Notes under the pieces: model-generated
Databases searched by the model: none
What the model was told of the DNA's origin: nothing
Seen by the model: only the letters and a program-made list of their open reading frames with translations
Assembly: GCA_963850995.1 (NCBI GenBank)
Contig: CAWKNQ010000004.1
Span: forward strand, 682,001 to 746,000
Length of the DNA: 64,000 nucleotides
From: Gaiellasilicea sp963850995
GTDB lineage: Bacteria; Actinomycetota; Thermoleophilia; Gaiellales; Gaiellaceae
Reading direction: 5' to 3'
Position numbers and translations under genes: made by a program
Part shown: one piece after another, positions 35,560-45,359 of the stretch
How positions within the stretch are numbered: the stretch's first letter is position 1
Layout of the letters: every line of letters starts with the position of its first letter

Positions 35560-36062
35560 GGCGGCCGCTGTCCACGTCGTAGAGGAAGCCGCCGACGCGG
35601 AGCCCTGCGAGGTACGGCCACGAGCGGATCCGCTGGACGTCGCTGCGGACTGTCGCCTCCTGGTCGTCCGTGACGAGGAAGGCGAGGCTGCGCGTGTCGG
35701 GGCCGCCCGCCTGGCTCACTGCCGCGTGCACCTCCTCCTCGTCGCCCGCCGCCATGCGGCACTTCGTGTGGGCGATCACCATCGCCCGGTCGACACCGAG
35801 CAGATGCGAGGCGAGCACGAGCGTCCGCAGCACGTCGTCGGTGACGCGCGCGCCGGCGTTCCGCAGGATCTTCGCGTCGCCGGGGCGCAGACCGAGCAGC
35901 GCGAGCGGCTCGATGCGCGAGTCCATGCAGGTGAGCACCGCGAGCCCTCTGGCCGCGTGCGGCTCGAGCCCGGCGAGCCGGAAGCCGCCGGCGTAGGACT
36001 CGTTCGCGGCCGAGGACGTCCGCGAACGTGTCGTCGCCGGCCACGGCCGCATCGTAGGACAC
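35543..36062 (-). CDS. beta-class carbonic anhydrase, frameshifted near 36013
   Basis: About 172 residues. Zinc enzyme interconverting CO2 and bicarbonate. The start GTG (36062) encodes SYDAAVAGDDTFADVL; skipping one base at about 36013-36016 continues AANESYAGGFRL and the conserved LTCMDSRIEPLALLGLRPGDAKILRNAGARVTDDVL (in part CMDSR). Zinc ligands: Cys in CMDSR, His and Cys in IAHTKC; the Asp-Arg pair is present. C terminus GFLYDVDSGRLRRLC. The short Rv1284-type class is the closest pattern. The 3' end overlaps the neighbouring plus-strand gene by 17 bases. Confidence 0.85.
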
Positions 36063-36066
36063 GTGG

Positions 36067-36876
36067 CTACGCGGCCGAAGGCACGGCGCCGAGCTTCGCC
36101 GAGATCTCGCGCGCGTAGCGCTGCACCACTTCGCCCAACCCGTCGATGCCGCCGGCCGGGAGCGTCAGCTTGAGCCCGGTGAGGCTGATCGCCGCAACAC
36201 ACACCTGCCGGTGGTCGACGACCGACGCTCCGACGCAGACGACGCCCTCGCTGTCCTCCTCGTCGTCGACCGCGAACTCGCGCTCACGCACACGCCCGAG
36301 CTCGACCAGGAGCTGCTCGACGTCCGTGATCGTCGTCGCCGTCCGGGCGGGCAGCCCGGTGCGGGCGACGATCGTGCGCACGCTCTCCTCGGGCAGGTGC
36401 GAGAGGAGGGCCTTGCCGATCGCGCTGCAGTGCGGCAGCTCGAGTCGGGCGAGGTTGCTCTGGAAGCGGATGATCCCGGGGCCGTCGACCCTGCCGATCA
36501 TCACCGCATAGTCCTCGTCGAGGACGCCGAGACGCGACGTCCAGCCCGTCTCCTCCGTCATCGCCCGCAGCGAGGGCAGGGCGACGTCGAGCAGGTCGAT
36601 CTGCTCGAGCACCTGGTCGCCAAGCCGCGCGAGCGTGAGACCGAGTCGGTATCTCCGGCCCCGACCTTCGCCGAGCTCGGCCACGAAGCCGCGCGCGGCG
36701 AGCGTCCGCAGCACGGCGAGCGCAGTGCTCTTCGAGGTGTCGAGACTGCGCGCGATCTCGGAGAGCCGGAGCCCGTTCGCATCGGCCTCCCCGAGCACGT
36801 CGAGCGCGTCGAGCGCACGCTCCACACTGCGCACGCGGTAGCGCTCGTCGGCGCTTGACTTTTCGGTCGCGCTCAC
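36067..36876 (-). CDS. IclR family transcriptional regulator
   Basis: 269 residues from GTG. N-terminal winged HTH: RSVERALDALDVLGEADANGLRLSEIARSLDTSKSTALAVLRTLAARGFV (in part LSEIARSLDTSKSTALAVL). C-terminal effector domain: GRRYRLGLTLARLGDQVLEQ, MTEETGWTSRLGVLDEDYAVMIGRVDG, LPHCSAIGKALLSHLPEE with the family GKA motif, VDDEEDSEGVVCVGASV and AAISLTG. Divergent from a U32-like gene and the oligopeptide ABC transporter operon, so it is the likely local controller of the 37-50 kb catabolic genes. Confidence 0.93.
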   Translation of the reverse strand: MSATEKSSADERYRVRSVERALDALDVLGEADANGLRLSEIARSLDTSKSTALAVLRTLAARGFVAELGEGRGRRYRLGLTLARLGDQVLEQIDLLDVALPSLRAMTEETGWTSRLGVLDEDYAVMIGRVDGPGIIRFQSNLARLELPHCSAIGKALLSHLPEESVRTIVARTGLPARTATTITDVEQLLVELGRVREREFAVDDEEDSEGVVCVGASVVDHRQVCVAAISLTGLKLTLPAGGIDGLGEVVQRYAREISAKLGAVPSAA

Positions 36877-36896
36877 TTAGAACTGCCCCCGAATGT

Positions 36897-36929
36897 TGCG
36901 TAGAGCGCATCGACGGTCGGCACAGCCGA
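36897..36929. promoter_or_regulatory. IclR divergent region with two small inverted repeats
   Basis: Within the 92-base gap before the U32-like gene: TGCG-TAGAG-CGCA at 36897-36909 and TCGGC-ACA-GCCGA at 36917-36929. Either could be an IclR-type operator; both are short and GC-rich, so chance is possible. An ATAAGC at 36933-36938 repeats the half-site of the LysR palindrome. Confidence 0.3.
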
Positions 36930-36968
36930 ACAATAAGCGGATCGTCACCTGGATCGCAAGCGGCGCTC

Positions 36969-37940
36969 GTGCAGGCTGACCGCGCATTCGACAGGCTCGG
37001 GCTGAGCGCGAGCGTAGCTGCGCCGGTAACGAGCGCCGGGCGGTTCCCCGACGGTGCGCACTTCCGGGTCGAGATCCCGAGCGTCGAGAACCTCCGCGTG
37101 CTCGAGGCGGTGCTCGCCGCCGCCCGTGAGCACGGGATCACCGTCAACCGGGTCTCACAGGGGAGTGGGGCGATGCTCCTCTCCGAGGCCGAGCTGCGCG
37201 AGATGTCGTTCGTCGGCGCCGAGGCAGGCCTCGAGATCTCGCTCTTCGTCGGCCCTCGCGAGGGCTACGGCCTCGGCGCCCATCCACGCTCGGCCGACGG
37301 GGCCGGCCACGCCGGCCAGCTGCGCGGCCTGCACGGGCTCTCGTACGCGATCGAAGACGTGGCCCGCGCGGTCGAGGCGGGGATCCGCAGCTTTCTCGTC
37401 GCCGACAACGGGCTGCTCCTGCTCCTCCGCGACATGCAGGCCGAAGGCGAGCTGCCTGCCGACTGCGGCTGGAAGATCTCGGTCGCGATGGCGCCGTCGA
37501 ACCCGGCGGCGCTTCTCGTGCTGGCCGGGCTCGGGGCGACGACCGTCAACATCCCGTCCGACGTCACGATCGCCGAGCTCGCCGAGCTGCGCGCGGCAAC
37601 GCCGCTGCCGATCGACCTCTACGTCGAGTCGCCGGACAGCCTCGGCGGCGTCGTCCGCGGCAACGAGCTCGCAGAGCTCGTCCGCGTCGGCGCGCCGCTG
37701 TACGCGAAGTTCGGCCTGCGCAACTCCCGGCCGCTCTACCCGGCCGGCGAGCACCTCGTCGAGGACGCCGTCGCAATCGCCCGGACGAAGGTCGCCCGGG
37801 CGGCGGTCGCGCTCGAGTGGGCCCGCCGCCTCGACGACGGAATCGTGCAATCCGGCCCGGGCGCCGACGGCCTCCGGGTTCCGCAACCAGTCCCTGTGTC
37901 CGATCGACCGACGGTGACCGTCGAGAGCGGCTCGACGTGA
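36969..37940 (+). CDS. U32-peptidase-like TIM-barrel protein
   Basis: 323 residues, GTG start. Matches the family often called U32 peptidase in transporter clusters: GAHFRVEIPSVENLRVLEAVL, GITVNRVSQGSGAMLLSEAELREM, ISLFVGPREG, the ARAVEAGIRSFLVADNGLLLLLRDM-type helix (EAGIRSFLVADNGLLLLL), NIPSDVTIAELAEL, YVESPDSLGGVVR and KFGLRNSRPLYPAGEHL. The repeated alpha/beta pattern is a TIM barrel; classical U32 proteases keep a cysteine cluster, which is absent here, so true proteolysis is doubtful. It is immediately upstream of the oligopeptide-binding protein gene, with 38 bases between. Confidence 0.7.
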   Translation: MQADRAFDRLGLSASVAAPVTSAGRFPDGAHFRVEIPSVENLRVLEAVLAAAREHGITVNRVSQGSGAMLLSEAELREMSFVGAEAGLEISLFVGPREGYGLGAHPRSADGAGHAGQLRGLHGLSYAIEDVARAVEAGIRSFLVADNGLLLLLRDMQAEGELPADCGWKISVAMAPSNPAALLVLAGLGATTVNIPSDVTIAELAELRAATPLPIDLYVESPDSLGGVVRGNELAELVRVGAPLYAKFGLRNSRPLYPAGEHLVEDAVAIARTKVARAAVALEWARRLDDGIVQSGPGADGLRVPQPVPVSDRPTVTVESGST

Positions 37941-37978
37941 TCGCCACCCCAACCCCAGCCCCAACGAGGAGGGCCTTC

Positions 37979-39547
37979 ATGTCAGGAAAGAGGAAGCTTC
38001 TCGCCGCCACGGCAGCTCTCGCCGTTGTGGCCGTGGTGGGCGGCGGAGCCGTCACGTCCGCCCAGTCGGCGCCGACTGCGCTCGCCGTCGCCGGCGCGAC
38101 CGGCTGTACGTCGTCGAAGGGCACGTTGAAGTACGGCATCGCCGGCGCAGGAATCAGCCAGCTCGATCCGAACACGCTCAACTTCGCGGGCCAGGTGCCG
38201 CTGCAGACGCTGCTCTACAACGGCCTCTCGAAGTACGACCGCAATATGAACGTCGTGCCCGACCTCGCCACCAAGTGGCGCTCGTCGGCGGATCTGAAGA
38301 CGTGGTTCTTCACCCTACGCAAGGGCGTGAAGTACTCGACCGGGCGTGCCTTCACGGCGAATGACGCGCGCGCCAACATCCTGCGCGTGCTCGATCCGGC
38401 GGTGCCCTCGCAGCAGCGCGCGAACGCGAAGGACATCCGCTCGGTGCGCGTGATCAACCCCTACCTGCTCCGGATCAGGCTGGGCAGCCCGAGCGCGATC
38501 CTCCCGAACGCGCTCGTCGACATCAAGATGAGCGACACAGAGAACGTCGACACCCTCGCCTCGAGCGGAACTGGGACAGGGCCGTACCGGGTGTCCTCGT
38601 TCGTGCCGAACCAGTCGCTCGCCCTCGTGCCGAACCCGAACCACTTCGACGGCAAGGCGTGTCTGCAGCGGATCGAGTTCGTGCGTGAGCCCGACCCGAC
38701 CTCGATGGTGACGAGCTTCCGGTCCGGCAACCTCGACATGATCTGGCAGGTCCGCCCGACCGATGTCCAGGCGCTCCGTTCGAGCAGCACGTCGTTCCTC
38801 GCGCCGAAGGGCGTCTCCGGCGCCCACGTGTGGGAGCTCGACGTGACCTCTGAGCCGTTCAACGACGTTCGGGCGCGCCAGGCGCTCTCCTATGCGATCG
38901 ACCGCCGGACGATGAACCGGGCGGCGTTCTCCGGCCTGGCGACCCCGTCGATGGGCAACTCGCTGATCAGCGCGTCGAGCGGCGCGTACAACAAGAAGCT
39001 GAAGCCGTACAGCTTCGACCTGCAGAAGGCGAAGCAGCTCTTCGACGCGGCGGGCGTGCGGTCCGGGACGACGTTCACGTTCTGGGCGCTCGCCGGCCGG
39101 CGCGACGAGTGGATCACGATGGCTCAGATCCTGCAGCAGGACTTGCAGAAGATCGGGCTCAACCTCCGGATCGAGCGCTCGGACGTGAGCACCTGGCTCG
39201 CGAAGTTCTTCCCGGCCGGCAAGAGGTATCCGAACACGATCATCGGCAACTACTTCTCGCTGCCGCCGAACCCGACCTACGCGATGAAGCAGGGTCAGTT
39301 CGGCTCCTGCGAGTGCAACTGGAAGAACACGACGTTCGAGAACCTGGCGCTCAAGGCTCCGGGGGTCCGCGATCTCGCCGATCGGCAGAAGGTCTACGAC
39401 ACGATGCAGCAGATCTTCAGCTCGTACGCTCCGGTGATGGTGATCGCGCACCAGACGAACATCGTCGCCCACCACAACAAGATCCAGAACGCGTGGGAGG
39501 ACGCGCAGGGCAACGTCCACCTGGAGGAAGCGCGGATCTCGGGCTAG
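37979..39547 (+). CDS. oligopeptide/dipeptide-type ABC transporter substrate-binding protein
   Basis: 522 residues. Chosen ATG follows GAGGAGGG with 5 bases between, a strong Shine-Dalgarno; an upstream GTG at 37938 gives extra residues without one. Signal peptide KLLAATAALAVVAVVGGGA. SBP_bac_5 fold: LLYNGLSKYDRNMNVVPDLATKW, TFTLRKGVKYSTG-like WFFTLRKGVKYSTGRAFTANDARAN, GTGPYRVSSFVPNQS, DVRARQALSYAIDR and the late APVMVIAHQTNIVAH. Cysteine after the signal peptide is absent, so it may be released or anchored through the transporter in this lineage. Likely binds peptides, nickel chelates or amide-type compounds; the linked creatininase hints at a cyclic amide or guanidino compound. Confidence 0.92.
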   Translation: MSGKRKLLAATAALAVVAVVGGGAVTSAQSAPTALAVAGATGCTSSKGTLKYGIAGAGISQLDPNTLNFAGQVPLQTLLYNGLSKYDRNMNVVPDLATKWRSSADLKTWFFTLRKGVKYSTGRAFTANDARANILRVLDPAVPSQQRANAKDIRSVRVINPYLLRIRLGSPSAILPNALVDIKMSDTENVDTLASSGTGTGPYRVSSFVPNQSLALVPNPNHFDGKACLQRIEFVREPDPTSMVTSFRSGNLDMIWQVRPTDVQALRSSSTSFLAPKGVSGAHVWELDVTSEPFNDVRARQALSYAIDRRTMNRAAFSGLATPSMGNSLISASSGAYNKKLKPYSFDLQKAKQLFDAAGVRSGTTFTFWALAGRRDEWITMAQILQQDLQKIGLNLRIERSDVSTWLAKFFPAGKRYPNTIIGNYFSLPPNPTYAMKQGQFGSCECNWKNTTFENLALKAPGVRDLADRQKVYDTMQQIFSSYAPVMVIAHQTNIVAHHNKIQNAWEDAQGNVHLEEARISG

Positions 39548-39558
39548 CCGAAGGGCAC

Positions 39559-39587
39559 GAGGGTGGCCGGCACGTCCGGCCGCCCTC
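39559..39587 (+). terminator. intra-operon hairpin after substrate-binding gene
   Basis: A 12-base-pair stem (GAGGGTGGCCGG / CCGGCCGCCCTC, one G-U pair) with loop CACGT, 12 bases after the stop. No T-run. It is in the 76-base gap before the permease, so it may partly stop or stabilise the transcript to give more binding protein than permease. Confidence 0.55.
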
Positions 39588-39623
39588 GCCGCCCGGCGCG
39601 CCCGGGGGAGCGGCCACGATTCG

Positions 39624-40586
39624 ATGCTGAGCTATTTCGTCAGGCGGCTCGTCACCAGTGCCGGGCTGCTGATCCTGGGGTCGATGGCCGTCTTCCTGCT
39701 GATGCGGGTGATCCCGGGCGACCCGACGATCACGAAGCTCGGCGGCACGATCAAGGAAGTCGAGGGCGAGACGATCGCGAGCATCAGGGCCGAGCTCGGT
39801 CTCGACAAGTCCATCCCCGAGCAGTACGTCGACTGGGTCGGCGGCATCCTGCACGGCGACTTCGGCTCCTCGTACTTCAGCCAGTTCTCCGTCACGTCCC
39901 TCGTCCAGCAGCGCTACGGCGCCACGCTCATGCTCGCGTTCATGGCCATGGTGATCGGCCTGCTGATCGCGGTTCCGGCCTCGGTCGCGGGCGCGATCTG
40001 GCCGAACCGCGTCCTCAACGCCGTGCTCTCCGGCTTCGCCGCGATCGGGATCGCGATCCCCACGTTCGTGATCGGGATCCTGCTGATCATCGCGCTCGGA
40101 GCCGAGCTCGAGCTGCTGCCGACGCAGGGGTACGTCTCCTTCCAGGCGGATCCGATCGGCAGCATCAAGTCGACGCTGTTACCGGCGATCACGCTCGGGA
40201 TCGGCGTGGCCGCGGCGACGATGCGGATCCTGCGTCCCTCCCTGCTCGACGTCGGCTCGTCGTCCTTCGTCCGCACGGCGAAGGGCAAGGGGCTCCTCCG
40301 CCGCCAGGTCGTCGTCCGGCACGAGCTGCCGAACGCGTCCCTCCCGGCGATCACGGCGGCGGGGATCATCGTCGCCCACCTCGTCGGCGGCGCCGTGATC
40401 ATCGAGTACGTCTTCGCGCGGCCGGGGCTCGGCTCGCTGATGGTGGACTCGGTCTACCAGCGCGACTACGGCGTGCTGCAGGCGCTCGTCCTGCTCGCGG
40501 TCGCGGTCTTCATCGTCACCAGCCTCGTCGTCGACGTCGTCCTCGGCATCATCGACCCGCGCCTCCGAACGAAGGCTGTCACGTGA
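39624..40586 (+). CDS. oligopeptide ABC transporter permease, DppB-like
   Basis: 320 residues. First membrane subunit of the transporter. Helices: LVTSAGLLILGSMAVFLLM, LMLAFMAMVIGLLIAVPASVAGA, NAVLSGFAAIGIAIPTFVIGILLII, LPAITLGIGVAAATMRILR. The EAA-type loop RTAKGKGLLRRQVVVRHELPNASLPAITAAG is intact and GSLMVDSVYQRDYGVLQALVLL follows. ATG is preceded by GGGGAGCGG. The next permease overlaps by 4 bases. Confidence 0.93.
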   Translation: MLSYFVRRLVTSAGLLILGSMAVFLLMRVIPGDPTITKLGGTIKEVEGETIASIRAELGLDKSIPEQYVDWVGGILHGDFGSSYFSQFSVTSLVQQRYGATLMLAFMAMVIGLLIAVPASVAGAIWPNRVLNAVLSGFAAIGIAIPTFVIGILLIIALGAELELLPTQGYVSFQADPIGSIKSTLLPAITLGIGVAAATMRILRPSLLDVGSSSFVRTAKGKGLLRRQVVVRHELPNASLPAITAAGIIVAHLVGGAVIIEYVFARPGLGSLMVDSVYQRDYGVLQALVLLAVAVFIVTSLVVDVVLGIIDPRLRTKAVT

Positions 40587-41457
40587 GCACCGTCGTCCCG
40601 ACCCTTCCGCTCGAGATCACGCCGGCCACCCGCACCGACTCGGTGATCCGGCGACTGCTGCGGCGCCCCGCTGCCCTCGTCTCCGCGATCGTCGTCCTGC
40701 TCCTAATCGTCGGCACGCTCGGCGCGCCGCTCTTCGCGCCCTACGCGCCGACGACGCTGGACTTCGACCAGTTCTTCGCGCCGCCTTCACGCGAGCACCT
40801 CTTCGGCACCGACGAGCTCGGCCGAGACCTGTTCACGCGGATGCTCTACGGCGGGCGGACGTCGATCGCCATCGCCTTCGCAGCCACCGCCGTCGCGATG
40901 CTCCTCGGGGTCACGTGGGGGTTCGTGGCCGCGTTTCGGGAAGGCTGGCTCGGCGAGGCCCTGATGCGGGCGGCGGACACGCTCATGGCGATACCGGCGA
41001 TCCTGGTCGCCCTCGTGCTCGTCGCCGCGTTCAGCGCCTCGACGGTGAGCATGATCGTCATCCTCGGCGTCATCTTCGCTCCGGCGACGGCGCGGATCGC
41101 CCGCTCGACCCTCCTCGCCGAGCTGCGTTCCGACTACTACGTCGCCGCCGTCTCGGTCGGCGCCTCCGGGAAGCGCATCGTCGTCCGGGAGCTCCTGCCG
41201 AACGCGCTGCCCGTGCTCGTCGCACGCGCGAGCCTCGTCCTCGCGGAGGTGATCTTCGTCGAGGCGAGCCTCAGCTTCGTCGGCCTCGGCGTGCAGCCGC
41301 CGGACACGTCCTGGGGGACGCTGCTCCAGCAGGGCTACTCGCAGCTGTACAGCTCCTACTGGTACCCGGTCTTCCCGGGCCTGGTGATTCTCGTCGCCGT
41401 GCTCGCCCTGAACACGCTGGGCGACAACATCCAGAAGGTCCTCGACCCCGCGCAGTC

Positions 41458-41461
<4 letters not shown>
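40583..41461 (+). CDS. oligopeptide ABC transporter permease, DppC-like
   Basis: 292 residues, GTG start overlapping the upstream stop. DppC features: short cytosolic start, LVSAIVVLLLIVGTLGAPLFAPYAPT, the motif HLFGTDELGRDLFTRMLYGGRTSIAIAF, ALMRAADTLMAIPAILVAL, and the EAA loop VAAVSVGASGKRIVVRELLPNALPVLV, ending SLSFVGLGVQPPDTSWGTLL. Forms the transmembrane pair with the preceding permease. Confidence 0.94.
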
Positions 41462-42461
<1,000 letters not shown>

Positions 42462-42465
<4 letters not shown>

Positions 42466-43511
42466 GCGCGACGGAGGCGGCCGTGACGGTGTCCGAACCG
42501 GTGCGCGAAGGCGAGCCCCTCGTCGTCGTGGAGGGGCTCAGCCGGCACTTCCAGCTCGGCGGCCCGCGCTCTCGACGGGTCGTCAAAGCCGTGGACGACG
42601 TCTCGCTCGTGCTCAACCGAGGCGAGACGGTCGGGCTCGTCGGAGAGTCGGGCTCGGGCAAGTCGACGCTCGCCCGGCTCCTCCTGCGGCTCGACGAGCC
42701 GACGGCGGGAACGGTCCGCTTCGAGTCGACCGATCTCTACCGGGTTCCCCCGCGCGAGCTGCGCCGGCTGCGCCGCGAGATGCAGATCGTCTTCCAGGAC
42801 CCGTACGCGTCGCTGAACAAGCGCAAGACCGTCGAGCAGGCCATCTCCTTCCCGCTGCAGGTGCACGACCGGTCGCTCTCGCGGAAGCAGCGGCGCGTTC
42901 GCGTCACGGAGCTGCTCGAGCTCGTCGGCCTGCGGCCCGAGCACGCAAGCGCCTATCCGCGCCAGCTCTCCGGCGGCCAGTGCCAGCGCGTCAGCATCGC
43001 GCGCGCGCTCGCGCTCAACCCGAAGCTGCTCGTGCTCGACGAGGCGGTCTCGGCGGTCGACGTCTCGATCCAGGCGCAGATCCTCAACCTCCTGCGCGAC
43101 CTGCAGGACCGCCTCGACCTGACGTTTCTCTTCGTCACCCACGACCTCGGCGTCGTCCGCTACATGGCGGACACGATCGCGGTCATGTACCTCGGCAGGA
43201 TCGTCGAGCAGGGCCCGCGCGACGCGCTCTTCGCCGACCCGCAGCACCCGTACACGCACGCGCTGCTCGCCTCGATCCCGCCCGCACCGGGCGACGTGCG
43301 GCGGGAGCCGGTCGCGCTGCGCGAGGCGCTCGCCTCCGACACCTTGCCGAGCGGCTGCCGCTTCCATCCGCGTTGCCCGCTCGGCCGGCGCGAGCTCTGT
43401 CAGACCGTCGATCCTCCGCTCGAGGCGGTCGCCACGGCTCATGCGGCCGCGTGCCACTTCCCCCAGCCGGCCGCGAGCCTGCTGGCGGAAGCGGCGCGGG
43501 AGGCACAGTGA
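42462..43511 (+). CDS. oligopeptide ABC transporter ATPase, DppF-like
   Basis: 349 residues; GTG 42462 overlaps the previous stop by 4 bases, preferred over an upstream in-frame start at 42432. Walker A GESGSGKSTLARLLL, FQDPYASLNKRKTVEQAI, signature LSGGQCQRVSIARAL (cysteine in place of the usual arginine/glutamine residue), Walker B LLVLDEAVSAVDVSIQ, switch FVTHDLGVVRYMAD. C-terminal zinc/Fe-S-like text CRFHPRCPLGRREL. With the previous gene it forms the heterodimeric motor. Confidence 0.95.
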
Positions 43512-44245
43512 GCGCGGTCCGTCGCTGGGACGCGCTTACGCGTGACGAGATCCGTGCGGTCGCGTCCGATGCCCTCCTCGTGCTGCCGGTCGGCTCGACC
43601 GAGCAGCACGGCCCGCATCTCGCGACGGCAACCGACGCGCTGATCGCCCAGACGATCGCGGAGCAAGCAGCCGAGGCGGCCGCGCGGCCTGAGACGATCC
43701 TGCTCGCGCCGACGCTCGCCTTCGGCGCGTCGCACCACCACCTCCCGTTCGGGGGCACGCTCTCTCTGGCGACGTCGACGTTCCAGCTCGTCCTCCGCGA
43801 TCTGCTCGCCTCGGCGGCGTCGGCGGGTATCAGGCGCGTGTTCGTGCTCAATGCGCACGGCGGCAACTCGGCCGCCTGCGCGATCGCCGTCGCCGAAGCG
43901 TCGCGCGAGCTCGGCCTCGTCGCCGCGACCGCGATGCCGTCCGATCTCGTCGATTCGGACGCGATCGAAGGCCCGGTGCAGGGCCATGCCGGGAGCTTCG
44001 AGACGTCGGTCATGCTCGCGCTCGACCCCGACCGCGTCAGGCCCGACCTCACGAGACCGTCGCCCGGCGCCGCCCGGAAACGCCTCCCCGGCCTCTTCAT
44101 CAGCGAGCCCGGCCGCTGGCAGGAGCTGGACGGCTTCACCGATCACCCCGAGGAGGGTTCGCGCGAACGAGGCGCGCGGGCGATCGCGGCCTGCGTCGCA
44201 GCCGTCGCCGCCGCGTTCGAGCAGCTCGCCGACACCAGTGCCTGA
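43508..44245 (+). CDS. creatininase family amidohydrolase
   Basis: 245 residues. Metal-dependent cyclic amide hydrolase family (creatininase, MftE, FAPy deformylase). Ligand motifs: VLPVGSTEQHGPHLATATDALI (Glu, His, Asp), ASHHHLPFGGTLSL, NAHGGNSAA and GHAGSFETSVMLALDP with the glutamate. Short C terminus ending FTDHPEEGSRERG. GTG start overlaps the DppF-like ATPase, so it belongs to the transporter operon and probably acts on the imported compound, giving the best functional clue for the cluster. The exact ring substrate is unknown. Confidence 0.92.
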   Translation: MSAVRRWDALTRDEIRAVASDALLVLPVGSTEQHGPHLATATDALIAQTIAEQAAEAAARPETILLAPTLAFGASHHHLPFGGTLSLATSTFQLVLRDLLASAASAGIRRVFVLNAHGGNSAACAIAVAEASRELGLVAATAMPSDLVDSDAIEGPVQGHAGSFETSVMLALDPDRVRPDLTRPSPGAARKRLPGLFISEPGRWQELDGFTDHPEEGSRERGARAIAACVAAVAAAFEQLADTSA

Positions 44246-44246
44246 C

Positions 44247-45359
44247 ATGAGCGGGCCGACGATCGCGGCTGTCGAGACGACGACAGTCACCGGCCGCGCG
44301 AAAGCCGCGCTCAAGGTGCGAGGGGCGCGCGTCGTCCACGACGCGTCCACATTCACGCTGGTCAGGATCGTCACCGACGAGGGCGTGGAGGGCTTCGGGG
44401 AGGTGAGCGCGACGGCCGCGTGGAGCGGCGAGGACGCGATCACGGCCACTCATTTCGTGCGCGATGTGCTGGCTCCGGTGCTCGTCGGGAGGAAACTCGC
44501 GCCGATTGAGGCGCACGCGACCGAGTTCGACCGCATCCTGCGCGGGAACTGGTTCACTAAGGCCGGCGTCAGTACGGCGCTCTGGGACGCGCTCGGGCGC
44601 ACGCGCGGCGTCACGGTCGCCGAGCTCCTCGGCGGGCCGCACCGCCGCGAGGTGCCGGTGAAGATCTCGCTCAGCGGCGACGGCGACGAGCTGCGCGCCG
44701 GCTACGAGACGGCTGTCGGCCTCGGCTTCCGCAGCTTCAAGGTGAAGGTCGGGCGCGATCCCGACGCCGACGCTGCCCGGGTCGAGCTCGCCCGCGAGCT
44801 CGCCGGCGAGGACGCGCTCCTCGGCGCGGACGCCAACGGCGGCTGGACGCTCCCGGTCGCGCTCGACACCGTCCCCCGGCTGGCGGCGTCGCGGATCGCG
44901 TTCATCGAGCAGCCTGTGCGCGCCGACGACCTCGAGGGACTGCGCGAGGTGCGCTCGCTCGGCGTCCCGTTGATCGCGGACGAGTCGGTCTACTCACCCG
45001 CCGACGTGCTCCGGATCGGCCGGCTGGGCGCGGCGGACGTCGTCAGCGTCTACGTGGGCAAGAGCTCCGGCCTCGAGCGGGCAGTCGAGTCGGCGCGGCT
45101 TGCGACCGAGCTCGGCATGGAGGTCGTCATCGGCGCGAACGGGGAGATGGGGATCGGCGCGGCCGCGCAGCTGCACGTCGCCTGCGCCTGCGAGCGGATC
45201 AGCGAGATCCCGCACGGCATCATCGGCCACCACTTCTACGAGGAGGATGCGACGCTGGCGGAGCCGCTCGACATCGACGGCGTTGTCGCGCGCTTGCCGG
45301 ACGGGCCGGGCCTCGGCATCGAGCCGAGCGACGAGGTGCGGCGGAGCTTCTCGGCGTGA
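44247..45359 (+). CDS. mandelate racemase/muconate lactonizing enzyme family, MLE subgroup
   Basis: 370 residues, enolase superfamily. Barrel residues seen: FRSFKVKVGRDP (catalytic KxK lysines), GADANGGW (metal Asp), FIEQPVRADD (metal Glu), LIADESVYSP (metal Asp/Glu) and SVYVGKSSGLERAVES (second catalytic lysine), the pattern of MLE-subgroup enzymes such as muconate cycloisomerase, o-succinylbenzoate synthase and dipeptide epimerase. N-terminal capping part VRIVTDEGVEGFGEV. Starts 2 bases after the creatininase gene. In this peptide-transporter context, epimerisation of an amide or dipeptide is the best guess. Confidence 0.9.
   Translation: MSGPTIAAVETTTVTGRAKAALKVRGARVVHDASTFTLVRIVTDEGVEGFGEVSATAAWSGEDAITATHFVRDVLAPVLVGRKLAPIEAHATEFDRILRGNWFTKAGVSTALWDALGRTRGVTVAELLGGPHRREVPVKISLSGDGDELRAGYETAVGLGFRSFKVKVGRDPDADAARVELARELAGEDALLGADANGGWTLPVALDTVPRLAASRIAFIEQPVRADDLEGLREVRSLGVPLIADESVYSPADVLRIGRLGAADVVSVYVGKSSGLERAVESARLATELGMEVVIGANGEMGIGAAAQLHVACACERISEIPHGIIGHHFYEEDATLAEPLDIDGVVARLPDGPGLGIEPSDEVRRSFSA

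Noticed and set aside
36933..36938. LysR half-site ATAAGC before the U32-like gene
   Set aside because: A single hexamer, no partner arm at the right spacing; likely chance.
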